A stretch of DNA of 64,000 bases from Paenibacillus silvestris (GCF_009882985.1 NZ_WTUZ01000022.1:719065-783064), one strand, 5' to 3'; shown: positions 35,178 to 43,649, counted from the stretch's first letter. Numbers and translations are program-made. The notes: generated from the letters alone by a model not told the origin.

Positions 35178-35609
35178 ATGTATTTTATTAATCATGAACA
35201 GATCAATGAAAGAATTCAGTTTTTATCAACTTTGGCTGAAGCGAGCAAACAGTTAGAACAACAATGGGGACAAGGCACGAATGATCTTGTTTGGCAGCTT
35301 GCCCAAGAGCGTGTTCTTCATCTTGCTATCGAAACCGTAACGGATGTAGGAAGCCTGCTGATCGATGCCTTTATTTTAAGAGATGCCAGCAGCTATGAGG
35401 ATATTGTTGAGATCATACACGGCGAAGGCGCATATTCGGAGGCATTAACCGAGACACTGCTTCAACTAGTGAAGCTCAGAAAACCACTTGTGCAGGATTT
35501 TGTAGCATGGAACCGTCAGGATCTGAATCCATTGGTGCCTAAACTTCCAGCGGCTTTTGAAGAGTTTGCAGCGAGTGTAAGGGCCTTTATCAAGAGTGAA
35601 TTGGAATAA
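35178..35609 (+). CDS. DUF86 (HepT-like) protein, YutE type
   Basis: 143 residues, all-helical. LAQERVLHLAIETVTDVGSL followed by LIDAFILRDASSYEDIVEII is the DUF86 core. HepT toxins of this fold carry an R-x4-6-H motif; here ERVLHLAIE offers Arg and His in that position. No MNT nucleotidyltransferase partner lies nearby, so this is the stand-alone YutE type rather than a HepT/MNT toxin-antitoxin pair. It is preceded by two very small genes in a tight operon. Confidence 0.8.
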   Translation: MYFINHEQINERIQFLSTLAEASKQLEQQWGQGTNDLVWQLAQERVLHLAIETVTDVGSLLIDAFILRDASSYEDIVEIIHGEGAYSEALTETLLQLVKLRKPLVQDFVAWNRQDLNPLVPKLPAAFEEFAASVRAFIKSELE

Positions 35610-35629
35610 CATACATAGATGTTTCTTAA

Positions 35630-35658
35630 TTTACAACTTGGATCTGATGCTGTAAAAT
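35630..35658 (+). promoter_or_regulatory. Sigma-A promoter of the SufR-like gene
   Basis: TTTACA (35630-35635), 17-base spacer, TAAAAT (35653-35658). Confidence 0.75.
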
Positions 35659-35693
35659 GAAGCATAATGATGGATCCGAGGGTAGGTGAGCTA

Positions 35694-36323
35694 ATGAATC
35701 AAGCACTTGAGACATCTACGCGTAAAGTGATTCTTTCCATGCTCAAAACTAGTGGACCTCTAAGCGTCCAAGAGATATCCAAACAGCTCGGAATTACGGA
35801 GATGGCCGTCAGGCGTCATATTCATTCCATGGAAAAGGACGATCTGCTCGAGACAAAGCTTGTGAGGCAAGCGATGGGGAGACCAACCAACGTGTATACG
35901 TTAGCTCCCAAGGCAGACGAATTATTTCCTAAGAAATATATGCAATTGACACTCGATTTACTGGATGAGTTACTGGAAGATCAGGGGCACGAGAAGATCG
36001 AGCGGCTTTTTGAAGGCCGACAGGATAAGCTTGAATCTCGTTATCAGCCGCGTATGCTGGACAAAAGCTTGGAGGAACGTGTAGCTGAGTTAGCACAAAT
36101 ACAGAACGAGAATGGGTATATGGTTGATTGGTCGCCAACCCAGAACGATACCTATACGTTTAGCGAGCATAATTGCCCGATCGCGCAAGTCGCGAATACA
36201 TTTGGGCAGGCGTGTCAGTGTGAACTTGCCTTGTTCCGGAATTTGCTTGACGCGAGTGTCGAGCGAACAGAATGTTTAGCCAAGGGCGGAAACAAATGCG
36301 TCTATATTATTAGCAAAAAATAA
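35694..36323 (+). CDS. SufR-like (COG2345) winged-helix regulator with conserved cysteines
   Basis: 209 residues. The N-terminal DeoR/ArsR-like winged helix reads LSVQEISKQLGITEMAVRRH, with wing AMGRPTNVYTLAPKAD. The C-terminal domain has HNCPIAQVANTFGQACQCE and later ERTECLAKGGNKCVYII: Cys161, 174, 176, 194 and 202. In SufR, C-terminal cysteines bind a [4Fe-4S] cluster that controls repression of Fe-S assembly genes; the first spacing here (C-X12-C) matches, the rest differ. A metal- or cluster-sensing regulator is likely. ATG 35694 has a GGGTAGGTGA site; the upstream ATG at 35667 falls at the likely transcription start. Confidence 0.85.
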   Translation: MNQALETSTRKVILSMLKTSGPLSVQEISKQLGITEMAVRRHIHSMEKDDLLETKLVRQAMGRPTNVYTLAPKADELFPKKYMQLTLDLLDELLEDQGHEKIERLFEGRQDKLESRYQPRMLDKSLEERVAELAQIQNENGYMVDWSPTQNDTYTFSEHNCPIAQVANTFGQACQCELALFRNLLDASVERTECLAKGGNKCVYIISKK

Positions 36324-36324
36324 A

Positions 36325-36375
36325 AAAAGGCTGTCCGAAGCGTAGTATTCTACTCTTGGGACAGCCTTTTCTTTT
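36325..36375 (+). terminator. Terminator of the SufR-like gene
   Basis: AAAAGGCTGTCC / GGGACAGCCTTTTCTTTT. It shares its GGCTGTCCC stem with hairpins at 12471, 51212 and 51488. Confidence 0.85.
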
Positions 36376-36598
36376 GATTTATGATTGCCGTATAGACAAG
36401 CAAACGACAGGTTGCTATTTCAGAATAGAACTCACAGCCGATCGTAGTTGCTTTCAAACTAACGCCGAAAACTCCTGTTAATTATCACTTGCAATCCTCG
36501 TATAACCCCAATAACTGGAATTTCTCCAGCTATTTATTTCCCAGCCCCGCACAGAGATCAAATCAGCGGTAGATTTTCCTTTTATCCCAGCTCAGCAA
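36376..36598. repeat. Intergenic short repeats
   Basis: 220 bases without a gene. 36440-36560 carries units of the CTGGAATTTCTCCAG family; TGGAATTTCTCCAG at 36516-36529 is identical to 51342-51355. Confidence 0.65.
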
Positions 36599-37231
36599 TT
36601 ATCGCGAAGCCGCAAGCAGGCGGGCAGCTTTATCTGTTACCCATTCGAAGCGACCGGCTTCGATCTCTTTTAGATTAATGAGCGAGCCGCCAATCCCTAA
36701 TCCATAGCAGCCTAGATCCACGAATTGCTTAATGTTCTCTTCCGTTACGCCACCAACAGCCATCATAGGAATATGGTCCAGCGGCCCCATTAGTTCCTTG
36801 ATGTAGGTCAGTCCAAGGCTGGCGCTTGGGAAAATTTTGATCGCTGTCGCGCCTGCTTTCCACGCTTTGACGACCTCGGTTGGTGTCATCGCTCCCGGGA
36901 AAATCGGAACCCCCTCACGGTTTGCATAACGAATGACGTCCTCGTCCAAATTCGGCGTTACCAGAAAAGAAGCGCCTGCTTGTACAGCTTTCTGCGCATC
37001 CTCCACATCTAGCACAGTGCCTGCGCCAATATACATTTGTTTACCCAACCTAATCTGCAGCTCACTAATCATCGCCAAAGCGCCAGGTGTGTTGAGCGTT
37101 ACCTCCATTACAGTGACTCCGCCTTTCAAGAGCGCTTCTGCTAAAGCAACAATATGAACTTCCTTCACGCCTCGAACAATGGCGATAATGCGCGTTCGTT
37201 CAATTTCCTTCAATCCTTGCTCTCGGTTCAT
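36599..37231 (-). CDS. eda: KDPG/KHG aldolase
   Basis: 210 residues of the class I aldolase that splits 2-keto-3-deoxy-6-phosphogluconate to pyruvate and glyceraldehyde-3-phosphate (and 4-hydroxy-2-oxoglutarate). The Schiff-base Lys is in AGATAIKIFPSAS, the catalytic Glu in GGVTVMEVTLNTPGA. TPNLDEDVIRYANREGVPIF and GAMTPTEV complete the barrel. The start at 37231 has GGAGGAG. No KDG kinase or dehydratase is adjacent, so this copy stands alone. Confidence 0.95.
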   Translation of the reverse strand: MNREQGLKEIERTRIIAIVRGVKEVHIVALAEALLKGGVTVMEVTLNTPGALAMISELQIRLGKQMYIGAGTVLDVEDAQKAVQAGASFLVTPNLDEDVIRYANREGVPIFPGAMTPTEVVKAWKAGATAIKIFPSASLGLTYIKELMGPLDHIPMMAVGGVTEENIKQFVDLGCYGLGIGGSLINLKEIEAGRFEWVTDKAARLLAASR

Positions 37232-37399
37232 GTGGCTCCTCCAGATGTTCATTTGTTTTTCATTATGACAGGTCTCTGAAATTTTTCCAGTTTTTTTGTG
37301 TCAAAACAAGCTGCTCCTACCTATACTGTAGTAATTCATAGGCATTCGTCTAGAAGCCGTCATCAATCACACAGTTTGCAGACCCAGGAGGTGCCCGTC

Positions 37400-37846
37400 A
37401 TGACTTGGATGGAGATTAGTGCCGCTATTTCGACTCTTGCTTTTATCGTTCTTGTCGCCTTTGCCGTTCGTACGCTGATTACAGCAAAACACTTGTTACA
37501 ACAGCTTAGGGAAACGGTTGCTCAAACGGAGCAGCATGTAGCAAAGGCAGCAGGCGAAGCCGAGCAATTGCTGAAGCAAGCGGGACAGTTGACCGAAGAG
37601 GTGCATTTGCAGGTGCTGGCGTTAGAGTCAACCGTTCAATCCATCGAGAAGACTGGAGCAGCTATAGGGGATGTCGCTTCGGTTCTTCGCAAAGGTGCAC
37701 GCATGATGAATGAGTCGCTTCACGGTGCGGAAAAGGTCGTACATACCCACCAGAAGCGTATACAGGACGTCATGGAATGGGCAACAACGGGTCATGAGCT
37801 GTGGGTAAGATGGCAGGCGAATCGGAAAGCCAAATCAGACCATTAA
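37400..37846 (+). CDS. DUF948 protein (YtxG-like)
   Basis: 148 residues: a single N-terminal membrane helix (AISTLAFIVLVAFAVRTL) followed by a long amphipathic coiled coil (AEQLLKQAGQLTEEVHLQVL; LESTVQSIEKTGAAIGDVAS). ATG 37400 follows GGAGGT; the open frame upstream is not used. It is followed 14 bases later by a YtxH-like gene, the same pair as B. subtilis ytxG-ytxH, where it belongs to the general stress response. No sigma-B promoter is evident here. Confidence 0.82.
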   Translation: MTWMEISAAISTLAFIVLVAFAVRTLITAKHLLQQLRETVAQTEQHVAKAAGEAEQLLKQAGQLTEEVHLQVLALESTVQSIEKTGAAIGDVASVLRKGARMMNESLHGAEKVVHTHQKRIQDVMEWATTGHELWVRWQANRKAKSDH

Positions 37847-37860
37847 GGAGTGGATTTCAC

Positions 37861-38232
37861 ATGGCAAGCGAAAAAAAAGGTAAAGATCTTCTCATCGGAG
37901 CGATCGTAGGAGGTTTACTGGGCGCAGCAACAGCTCTGCTGTTCGCACCGAAATCCGGACGCGAGCTTAGAACCGACATTGCGGACAATGCCAAAGCGGT
38001 TAGCGACAAGACGGTACAACTGGCCAACTCAGTCACTCAGAAAACGCAAGAGGTTGCCAAATCCGTCAGCACAACAACATCTGATTTCGTAGGCAAAGCG
38101 AAAGATACGGCAACAAATGTGGTAGACACTGTTCGTTCCTGGAAAGAGTCCAAGATTGACAATGTGGAATTGCAAGATGATGTGGAAGCATCCGAAGCAG
38201 CAGAAGATTTAGTCATCCTAGGCAATCGCTAA
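37861..38232 (+). CDS. YtxH-like general stress protein
   Basis: 123 residues. The YtxH motif is at the N-terminus: KDLLIGAIVGGLLGAATALL then FAPKSGRELR, a short glycine-rich membrane segment and a basic stretch. The rest is a helical, Thr/Val/Lys-rich tail (VAKSVSTTTSDFVGKAKDTA) like LEA-type proteins. AAGGAG precedes ATG 37861. It forms an operon with the DUF948 gene. A strong terminator follows. Confidence 0.87.
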   Translation: MASEKKGKDLLIGAIVGGLLGAATALLFAPKSGRELRTDIADNAKAVSDKTVQLANSVTQKTQEVAKSVSTTTSDFVGKAKDTATNVVDTVRSWKESKIDNVELQDDVEASEAAEDLVILGNR

Positions 38233-38240
38233 AATGGAAC

Positions 38241-38281
38241 AAAAAGCAGCAAGCTCAAGAAATAGAGCTTGCTGCTTTTTT
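38241..38281. terminator. Terminator after the ytxH-like gene
   Basis: AAAAAGCAGCAAGCTC / GAGCTTGCTGCTTTTTT between convergent genes. Confidence 0.92.
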
Positions 38282-38284
38282 CAT

Positions 38285-39400
38285 TTACCACTTCGACGGG
38301 TCAATCTTGCTAATGTCCAAACCTTCCCAGACATTCTTGATAGGTGCTGTTTCCGGATGCTCGAAGACCAGCCATGCCGTAGGCAGATACCTCTCCCCGT
38401 ATTCACTGGATGGCTTATTGATGATGGCATTGTTGTGTACTAGAACGGTAGAGGCACCACCGTCTAGATTAGCAGCAGTGACAGCGCCGTGTGCCAGGAA
38501 AATCTCCTGAATATCGTACAGCGTTGCTCCTATGCTGTGCTTTTGCCTGCCGTCGATGACAGCGAATAGAATGGACCCGTCTTTCGTTTGCGCCATACTG
38601 GTTCGCGGAGCAATGCCCCAGCCGTCGGCTTGGCTTTTGATTTGTCCAACACCATTGACGATGAACCGTGGAGAGAAGGAAACAGCTTCCTGAACACCCA
38701 TAGCCACCAGTTCGGAGACTTTATATTTGCCGGCAATCATGCGGCCTTCTTTATCGATGCCGACCACTTGTACAGTGCCGTTCATGCCTTTGTCATTGTA
38801 AAAGATTTTGCCTCCGGACATGACAATGCCTTCCGGTTGAAACCCGTTCCCCTCCCAATTGGGGTCGATGAAACCTCCGCCGTTAACGCCGAGAATCGCT
38901 CCCGTTCTTTTGACCATGGAGGATACTTTCTCGCCTTTGCCTACTTTCTCAGGTACGGCAATGCGGAGCTTTTTGGGATCAGAAATGGTGACAAGCTGTC
39001 CTTTGAAATTCGTCCCCGAAATGGGTTCGATGGTCACGAGCTCCTTCTTGACCGCGGCCGCTGGGGCCGCCGGGCTCACAGGTTCAATCTGAACAATCCC
39101 TTTGTCCTTCTCATCACCCATTTCGTCAAACTGCTTCCAATAAGCTTCTACGCGCTTCTGCAATTCCTCGGAGCCAATCAAATATTTGGCCCAATCCCGA
39201 TGCTGCGTTGTAATCAAAGTATCCGCCATCATGAGTCGAACGCTCGTGCCTGAGGCTGTAAGGAAAAACCAACATAATGACAGAATAGAAAGAAGAACAA
39301 AACTTAAAATCGTATAGAGAAAAAAACGCATGCCCACAGAACGTTTTCTGTTCTTTCTCGTTAGTCGAGACTGTGTGTGGGCGGTCTGTTGAACGGCCAT
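38285..39400 (-). CDS. Phosphodiester glycosidase (NAGPA/DUF2233) family membrane-anchored protein
   Basis: About 371 residues. After a short basic N-terminus comes a membrane helix (FFLYTILSFVLLSILSLCWF), a linker rich in Pro/Ala, and an extracellular NAGPA domain: GAILGVNGGGFIDPNWEGNG, FSPRFIVNGVGQ, RTSMAQTKDGSILFAVIDGR and the core NLDGGASTVLVHN. Family members cleave phosphodiester-linked sugars of the cell surface. ATG 39400 is the first start fitting a basic-hydrophobic anchor; ribosome-site spacing is long. Confidence 0.9.
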   Translation of the reverse strand: MAVQQTAHTQSRLTRKNRKRSVGMRFFLYTILSFVLLSILSLCWFFLTASGTSVRLMMADTLITTQHRDWAKYLIGSEELQKRVEAYWKQFDEMGDEKDKGIVQIEPVSPAAPAAAVKKELVTIEPISGTNFKGQLVTISDPKKLRIAVPEKVGKGEKVSSMVKRTGAILGVNGGGFIDPNWEGNGFQPEGIVMSGGKIFYNDKGMNGTVQVVGIDKEGRMIAGKYKVSELVAMGVQEAVSFSPRFIVNGVGQIKSQADGWGIAPRTSMAQTKDGSILFAVIDGRQKHSIGATLYDIQEIFLAHGAVTAANLDGGASTVLVHNNAIINKPSSEYGERYLPTAWLVFEHPETAPIKNVWEGLDISKIDPSKW

Positions 39401-39464
39401 GAATTCATTACCAACCCTCTCTACCCAAAAATCAATATAATCAACCTTTATAGATAGACGAAAA

Positions 39465-39508
39465 AAAAGGAGCAAAGTTTCATTCTGGATGAACTTTACT
39501 CCTTTTTA
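39465..39508. terminator. Terminator between the XRE gene and the NAGPA gene
   Basis: AAAAGGAGCAAAGTTTCA / TGGATGAACTTTACTCCTTTTT. It ends the XRE-LytTR gene. Confidence 0.85.
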
Positions 39509-39518
39509 ATAATTGTTA

Positions 39519-40190
39519 TTAGATGGGGCGCCTCACAGAGGATAGCAAGGAATCTGCTGCTGATGGACGCTCGTAGTGAAATTCTAAGCCCACGCCCGTA
39601 TTTCGAGCTACGCTGCGCAGAATGAGGTCGTGGTACTTCTTTTGGCGAATCGCAGCAATAACAACAAACTTGGAGATCCCAAGTGCGTCAAAATAAAGTT
39701 TTCCTTCTCGTTCATTGTACTTTTGCACATGATTCATATTGACGAAAAGGTCAGTATCCATCTTTTTGAAGCCCATTTCTTCAAGCTTATCCATGAAAAC
39801 ACTAAAATCAAGCAAGGAAGTTACAGCTTGGCTTATGCGTTCAAAACGAGTATGATAAATCATTTCTTTCGAGCTGACTTCAATAAATAAAGTATCGTTC
39901 ATAGAAACGGGTTCCTGCAAGGCGGCTTTGCTGCTGCCAACTTGCTCACTCTCGTTCTCGAGGTAGCCGGCTTTCTCCATTAAATCCGTGTACGGAATGT
40001 TGTAGGCATCCGACAGCTTTTTAAGCGTAACAGGCGATGGGTTGATTTTCTCATTGGTCGAGCGATTGCGCTCTAATTCCAAGTCTCTGATGTAGGCGTG
40101 TGAAAGTCCGCTTTTGTTAGCTGCTTCGCGCAGGGACATTTTGCCCCGTAAGCTTTCCAAAAATTTACCGAATCCTTCTAATTGCTTCAT
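39519..40190 (-). CDS. XRE-type regulator with a LytTR-like C-terminal domain
   Basis: 223 residues. Residues 5-75 are an XRE helix-turn-helix (MSLREAANKSGLSHAYIRDL; SPVTLKKLSDAYNIPYTDLM). A linker follows, and residues 100-175 read like a LytTR DNA-binding domain: DTLFIEVSSKEMIYHTRFER, SVFMDKLEEMGFKKMDTDLF and VNMNHVQKYNEREGKLYFDA, the order of strand, recognition and NxxHIxxY-type segments in LytTR. Two DNA-binding folds in one small protein is unusual. GGAGGG lies ten bases before ATG 40190. Targets are not evident; the gene is divergent from the GH15 gene. Confidence 0.75.
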   Translation of the reverse strand: MKQLEGFGKFLESLRGKMSLREAANKSGLSHAYIRDLELERNRSTNEKINPSPVTLKKLSDAYNIPYTDLMEKAGYLENESEQVGSSKAALQEPVSMNDTLFIEVSSKEMIYHTRFERISQAVTSLLDFSVFMDKLEEMGFKKMDTDLFVNMNHVQKYNEREGKLYFDALGISKFVVIAAIRQKKYHDLILRSVARNTGVGLEFHYERPSAADSLLSSVRRPI

Positions 40191-40360
40191 AGTGATGAAT
40201 CCCTCCATATTGTTTAATTGTAAATGAGTTTCTTGGAAATGAAAATGTTTAAGCGTGAATTGGTGTCATTTACCTGAAATCCCTGCCATGTGGGCTGCGT
40301 GCATATTTATGCTTAGTGATTGGAAAATTAGTAGCATCATCTTGGAAAGAGGCTGATCGC

Positions 40361-42397
40361 ATGGCAAGAGATTTACCCATTGGGAACGGGAATGTACTCA
40401 TTAATTTTGATGCTGCTTATAATATTCGTGACATGTATTACCCTTTAGTAGGTCAAGAGAATCAATCTAGCGATCATCTTTCACATTTTGGTATTTGGTG
40501 TGCGCGAGATTTCTTCTGGATCGACCATCCGGAAGTTACCAAAAAGCTGAATTACCTAGAAGATTCGCTGGTTACAAACGTTGAATGCGCCCATGAGAGA
40601 CTGGGATTAAGCTTCGTTATTCGAGATGGTGTTGATGTGCAACAAAATATTTTTTTGCGCAAAATAAAGGTGGAAAACCATTTTGATGAGGAAAGAGAGA
40701 TTAAACTTTATTTTCATTTGGATTTGCAAATCTATGGCAATGGTGTCGGAGATACGATTTATTTTGATCCGGAGTTGAATTCGCTGTTGTTTTATAAAGG
40801 CCATCGCTACATGTCATTGTCGGGTTTATCTCCAGATGTAGATAAGCCGTATCCGAGCGGCTATGCAACCGGTCAGAAAGGTATACATGGTCTCGAAGGC
40901 ACATGGCGCGATGCGGAAGACGGTCAGTTAGGGGGAAATCCGATTGCTCAGGGATCGGTTGATGGCACACTTGAGTTGACGATGATGCTGCCTCCTAGAA
41001 GCTCCAAAGAAGCGTGGTTCTGGGTTTGTTTCGGTCATACGAAGCAGGAGGTTGAGAGATTGGAAAGCTTGCTGCGCACAGAATCACCACAATCTCTTCT
41101 GCAGCGCACCCATGATCACTGGGTAAAATGGGTCAATCAGGATGCTCATCAGCTTACCTTGCTGAAGCCGGAACTTTCTTCCTTTTATAAAAGATGCCTG
41201 CTGATCACAAGGACGAATGTTGACAATCGTGGTGCTATTATTGCAGCAAATGATTCGGATATTTTGAAGTTCGCCAAAGATACTTACTCCTATATGTGGC
41301 CGCGGGACGGGGCTCTGGTGTCCCATGCCTTGGATCGGGCTGGTTACTATGAACTGTCCAGGAAGTTTTTTGACTTTTGTATAAAAGTGTTGACACCTGA
41401 AGGGTATCTCATGCACAAATACAATCCGGACAGCTCCGTAGGCTCAAGCTGGCATCCATGGGTGGATGGTCAGGGGAAAAAGCAGCTGGCCATTCAAGAG
41501 GATGAAACAGCACTCGTTCTGTACACGTTGTGGCATCATCATAAGCTGGCAGGCACGATAGAGCACTCGCGGGAAGATTACGAGAAGTTTGTGAAACCCG
41601 CTGCGGACTTCCTGGTTCATTACCGGGACGCTTCAGGGCTTCCGCTGCCTTCCTACGATCTCTGGGAGGAGCGTTATGGCGTATTAGCCTTCACAGTCGC
41701 ATCTGTGTATGCGGGTCTAGTCGCTGCTGCTCGTTTCGCTGAATATCACAAGGATAAAGCGCGGGCCGTTTATTATGCAGATATCGCAGATCAGGTGAAA
41801 AAGGCAGCGGAACAGCAGTTGTTCGCGGCTGATCAGAATCGCTTTTTACGTGCTTTATATTGGAGCTATGAGGAAAATAAATATGTGCCTGACTGTACAC
41901 TCGATATGAGCATGTATGGGCTATTCGACTTTGGATTGTTCGAGCTGGAGGATCCTAGGATTGTGACTACGATGACGATTCTAAAGGAGAAATTGTGGGT
42001 ACATACGGATATAGGCGGCATTGCCAGGTATGAAAATGACTACTACCATCAGGTAACGAATGATATTGCCAAAGTGCCAGGGAATCCGTGGTTTATTTGT
42101 ACGCTCTGGTATGCGGAATGGTTGGTAGCTTCGGCTAAAGTGATGGAAGATCTCCAAGAAGCGGAGAATCTGATGCACTGGGCTATACGCCATGCACTGC
42201 CATCCGGCACGATGGCGGAACAGGTGCATCCTTTTACAGGAGCGCCGCTCTCTGTCTCGCCACTGACATGGTCACACGCATCTTTCATTAAAGTAACGCA
42301 AGAATATTTGTCAAAACTAAAGAAATTGACCTCGGCGGGAACCAAGCAAGCGGCAGATGCCAGTGAAGACAAAGTTCTGGAGCCGGTTGTTCAATAG
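40361..42397 (+). CDS. Glycoside hydrolase family 15 (glucoamylase-like)
   Basis: About 678 residues. An N-terminal beta-sandwich (LPIGNGNVLINFDAAYNIRD) leads to an (alpha/alpha)6 barrel: TYSYMWPRDGALVSHALDRA, the general acid Glu in SYDLWEERYG and the base Glu in GTMAEQVHPFTG. GH15 enzymes release glucose from the non-reducing ends of alpha-glucans. No signal peptide is seen, so it acts inside the cell. It is followed 18 bases later by a glucose dehydrogenase. ATG 40361 has a GAGG site; the frame starts at 40316. Confidence 0.94.
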   Translation: MARDLPIGNGNVLINFDAAYNIRDMYYPLVGQENQSSDHLSHFGIWCARDFFWIDHPEVTKKLNYLEDSLVTNVECAHERLGLSFVIRDGVDVQQNIFLRKIKVENHFDEEREIKLYFHLDLQIYGNGVGDTIYFDPELNSLLFYKGHRYMSLSGLSPDVDKPYPSGYATGQKGIHGLEGTWRDAEDGQLGGNPIAQGSVDGTLELTMMLPPRSSKEAWFWVCFGHTKQEVERLESLLRTESPQSLLQRTHDHWVKWVNQDAHQLTLLKPELSSFYKRCLLITRTNVDNRGAIIAANDSDILKFAKDTYSYMWPRDGALVSHALDRAGYYELSRKFFDFCIKVLTPEGYLMHKYNPDSSVGSSWHPWVDGQGKKQLAIQEDETALVLYTLWHHHKLAGTIEHSREDYEKFVKPAADFLVHYRDASGLPLPSYDLWEERYGVLAFTVASVYAGLVAAARFAEYHKDKARAVYYADIADQVKKAAEQQLFAADQNRFLRALYWSYEENKYVPDCTLDMSMYGLFDFGLFELEDPRIVTTMTILKEKLWVHTDIGGIARYENDYYHQVTNDIAKVPGNPWFICTLWYAEWLVASAKVMEDLQEAENLMHWAIRHALPSGTMAEQVHPFTGAPLSVSPLTWSHASFIKVTQEYLSKLKKLTSAGTKQAADASEDKVLEPVVQ

Positions 42398-42415
42398 CTG
42401 GGAGGAGATGATGAG

Positions 42416-43570
42416 ATGAAAGCGATTCGCGTCAAACAACTACGACAAGGTAACCCTTCGATTGCGTTAGAAACCGTGGACGATCCCGCGATTTCTCATC
42501 CGCAAGAAGTGATTGTCAAGGTATTGGCAGTAGGCTTGGATGGGACCGATAAGGAGATTCTGCAGGAAAAATACGGCGTTCCCCCGCAAGGGGAGGACGA
42601 TCTGACGACGGGTCATGAATCCTTGGGCGTCGTAACCGAAGCTGGCGCAGAGAGCGGATTCCAGGCTGGAGATCTTGTGACTGCTATTGTGCGTCGGCCC
42701 TGCCGAAATCAAAGCTGTGTCAATTGCCGGAACGGCCACTCCGACTTCTGTCAGACCGGCGAATTTGTGGAGCGGGGCATCAAAGGTGCGCATGGCTTCC
42801 TCTCGGAATACTACAAAGAAGAAGGGCGTTACCTCGTGCAAGTTCCAACTGAGCTGCTTGGGCAAGGCGTGCTGGTCGAACCGCAGAGCATTGTTGAGAA
42901 GGTGTGGGATCAGGTGCTGCGGGTGCAGCAGAGGCTGATCTGGGAGCCGAAGACAGCGCTCATCCTGGGCTCGGGCCCGTTAGGGCTGCTTGCTGCGATG
43001 ACATGCAGGCTGCTCGGCTTGGACGTGCACGTTTGGTCCAAATCCCCGCAGGATAGTCTGCAAGCGCAGCTTGTTAAGGACTGCGGGGGCGTGTACCAAC
43101 CGGCGGGCGAGGGCGCCGAGAGCTTGACGGCTTATGCAGAGGGAGTCGGCAAGCCGTTGGATTTTGTACTCGAATGCACGGGCTTCAGTCCGCTGGCCTT
43201 CGAGGCTATGGCTGTGCTAGCGCCGAATGGCGTGCTGGCGCTGCTTGGGGTTACACCAGCTGATCGCAAGCTGGAGATTTCCGCGGACATGCTCAATCAG
43301 AGCATGGTGCTGGAGAACAAATGCGTGATCGGTTCAGTGAACGCGGCACGCAAGGATTTTGAGACGGCCATCTATCGGCTGCAGCAGATGGAGCGGATGT
43401 ACTCCGGTTGGCTTGACCGACTGGTCACCAACCGGATGAAGCTAGAGGCTGTGCCGGAGCTGGATTTTGCCAGCATCCCGATCAAAGCTGTCGTCGACAT
43501 CGTTCCGCTGGAACAGTGGCGCGGGCTGGTGAAACAGACGAAGGAAGTCGAGTATAGCTTCTCGGTTTAA
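42416..43570 (+). CDS. Zinc-dependent glucose 1-dehydrogenase-like protein
   Basis: 384 residues of the MDR family closest to archaeal-type glucose dehydrogenases. The catalytic zinc site reads GLDGTDKEI (Asp42 where Cys is usual), then TGHESLG (His67, Glu68), the pattern of Haloferax glucose dehydrogenase. A structural zinc site is at Cys96, 101, 104 and 112 (CRNQSCVNCRNGHSDFC). The nucleotide fold shows ILGSGPLGLLAAMTCRLLG. It would oxidise glucose to gluconolactone with NAD(P). Its position after a GH15 enzyme suggests it uses the glucose released there. Confidence 0.9.
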   Translation: MKAIRVKQLRQGNPSIALETVDDPAISHPQEVIVKVLAVGLDGTDKEILQEKYGVPPQGEDDLTTGHESLGVVTEAGAESGFQAGDLVTAIVRRPCRNQSCVNCRNGHSDFCQTGEFVERGIKGAHGFLSEYYKEEGRYLVQVPTELLGQGVLVEPQSIVEKVWDQVLRVQQRLIWEPKTALILGSGPLGLLAAMTCRLLGLDVHVWSKSPQDSLQAQLVKDCGGVYQPAGEGAESLTAYAEGVGKPLDFVLECTGFSPLAFEAMAVLAPNGVLALLGVTPADRKLEISADMLNQSMVLENKCVIGSVNAARKDFETAIYRLQQMERMYSGWLDRLVTNRMKLEAVPELDFASIPIKAVVDIVPLEQWRGLVKQTKEVEYSFSV

Positions 43571-43593
43571 ATGAGCCTCGCACTCTCAAAAGG

Positions 43594-43623
43594 TTAGACT
43601 TCCCTCCTATATTTTTCTATAAT
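43594..43623 (+). promoter_or_regulatory. Probable sigma-A promoter of bdbC
   Basis: TTAGAC (43594-43599), 18-base spacer, TATAAT (43618-43623). Confidence 0.6.
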
Positions 43624-43649
43624 AATGGGGAAGGGGAGGACGAGCACAA

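Noticed and set aside
35178..35609. HepT/MNT toxin-antitoxin system
   Set aside because: No nucleotidyltransferase gene is adjacent, so only a stand-alone DUF86 protein is claimed.
38588..39253. 221-residue plus-strand frame inside the NAGPA-type gene
   Set aside because: Antisense shadow; the minus-strand protein has clear family motifs.
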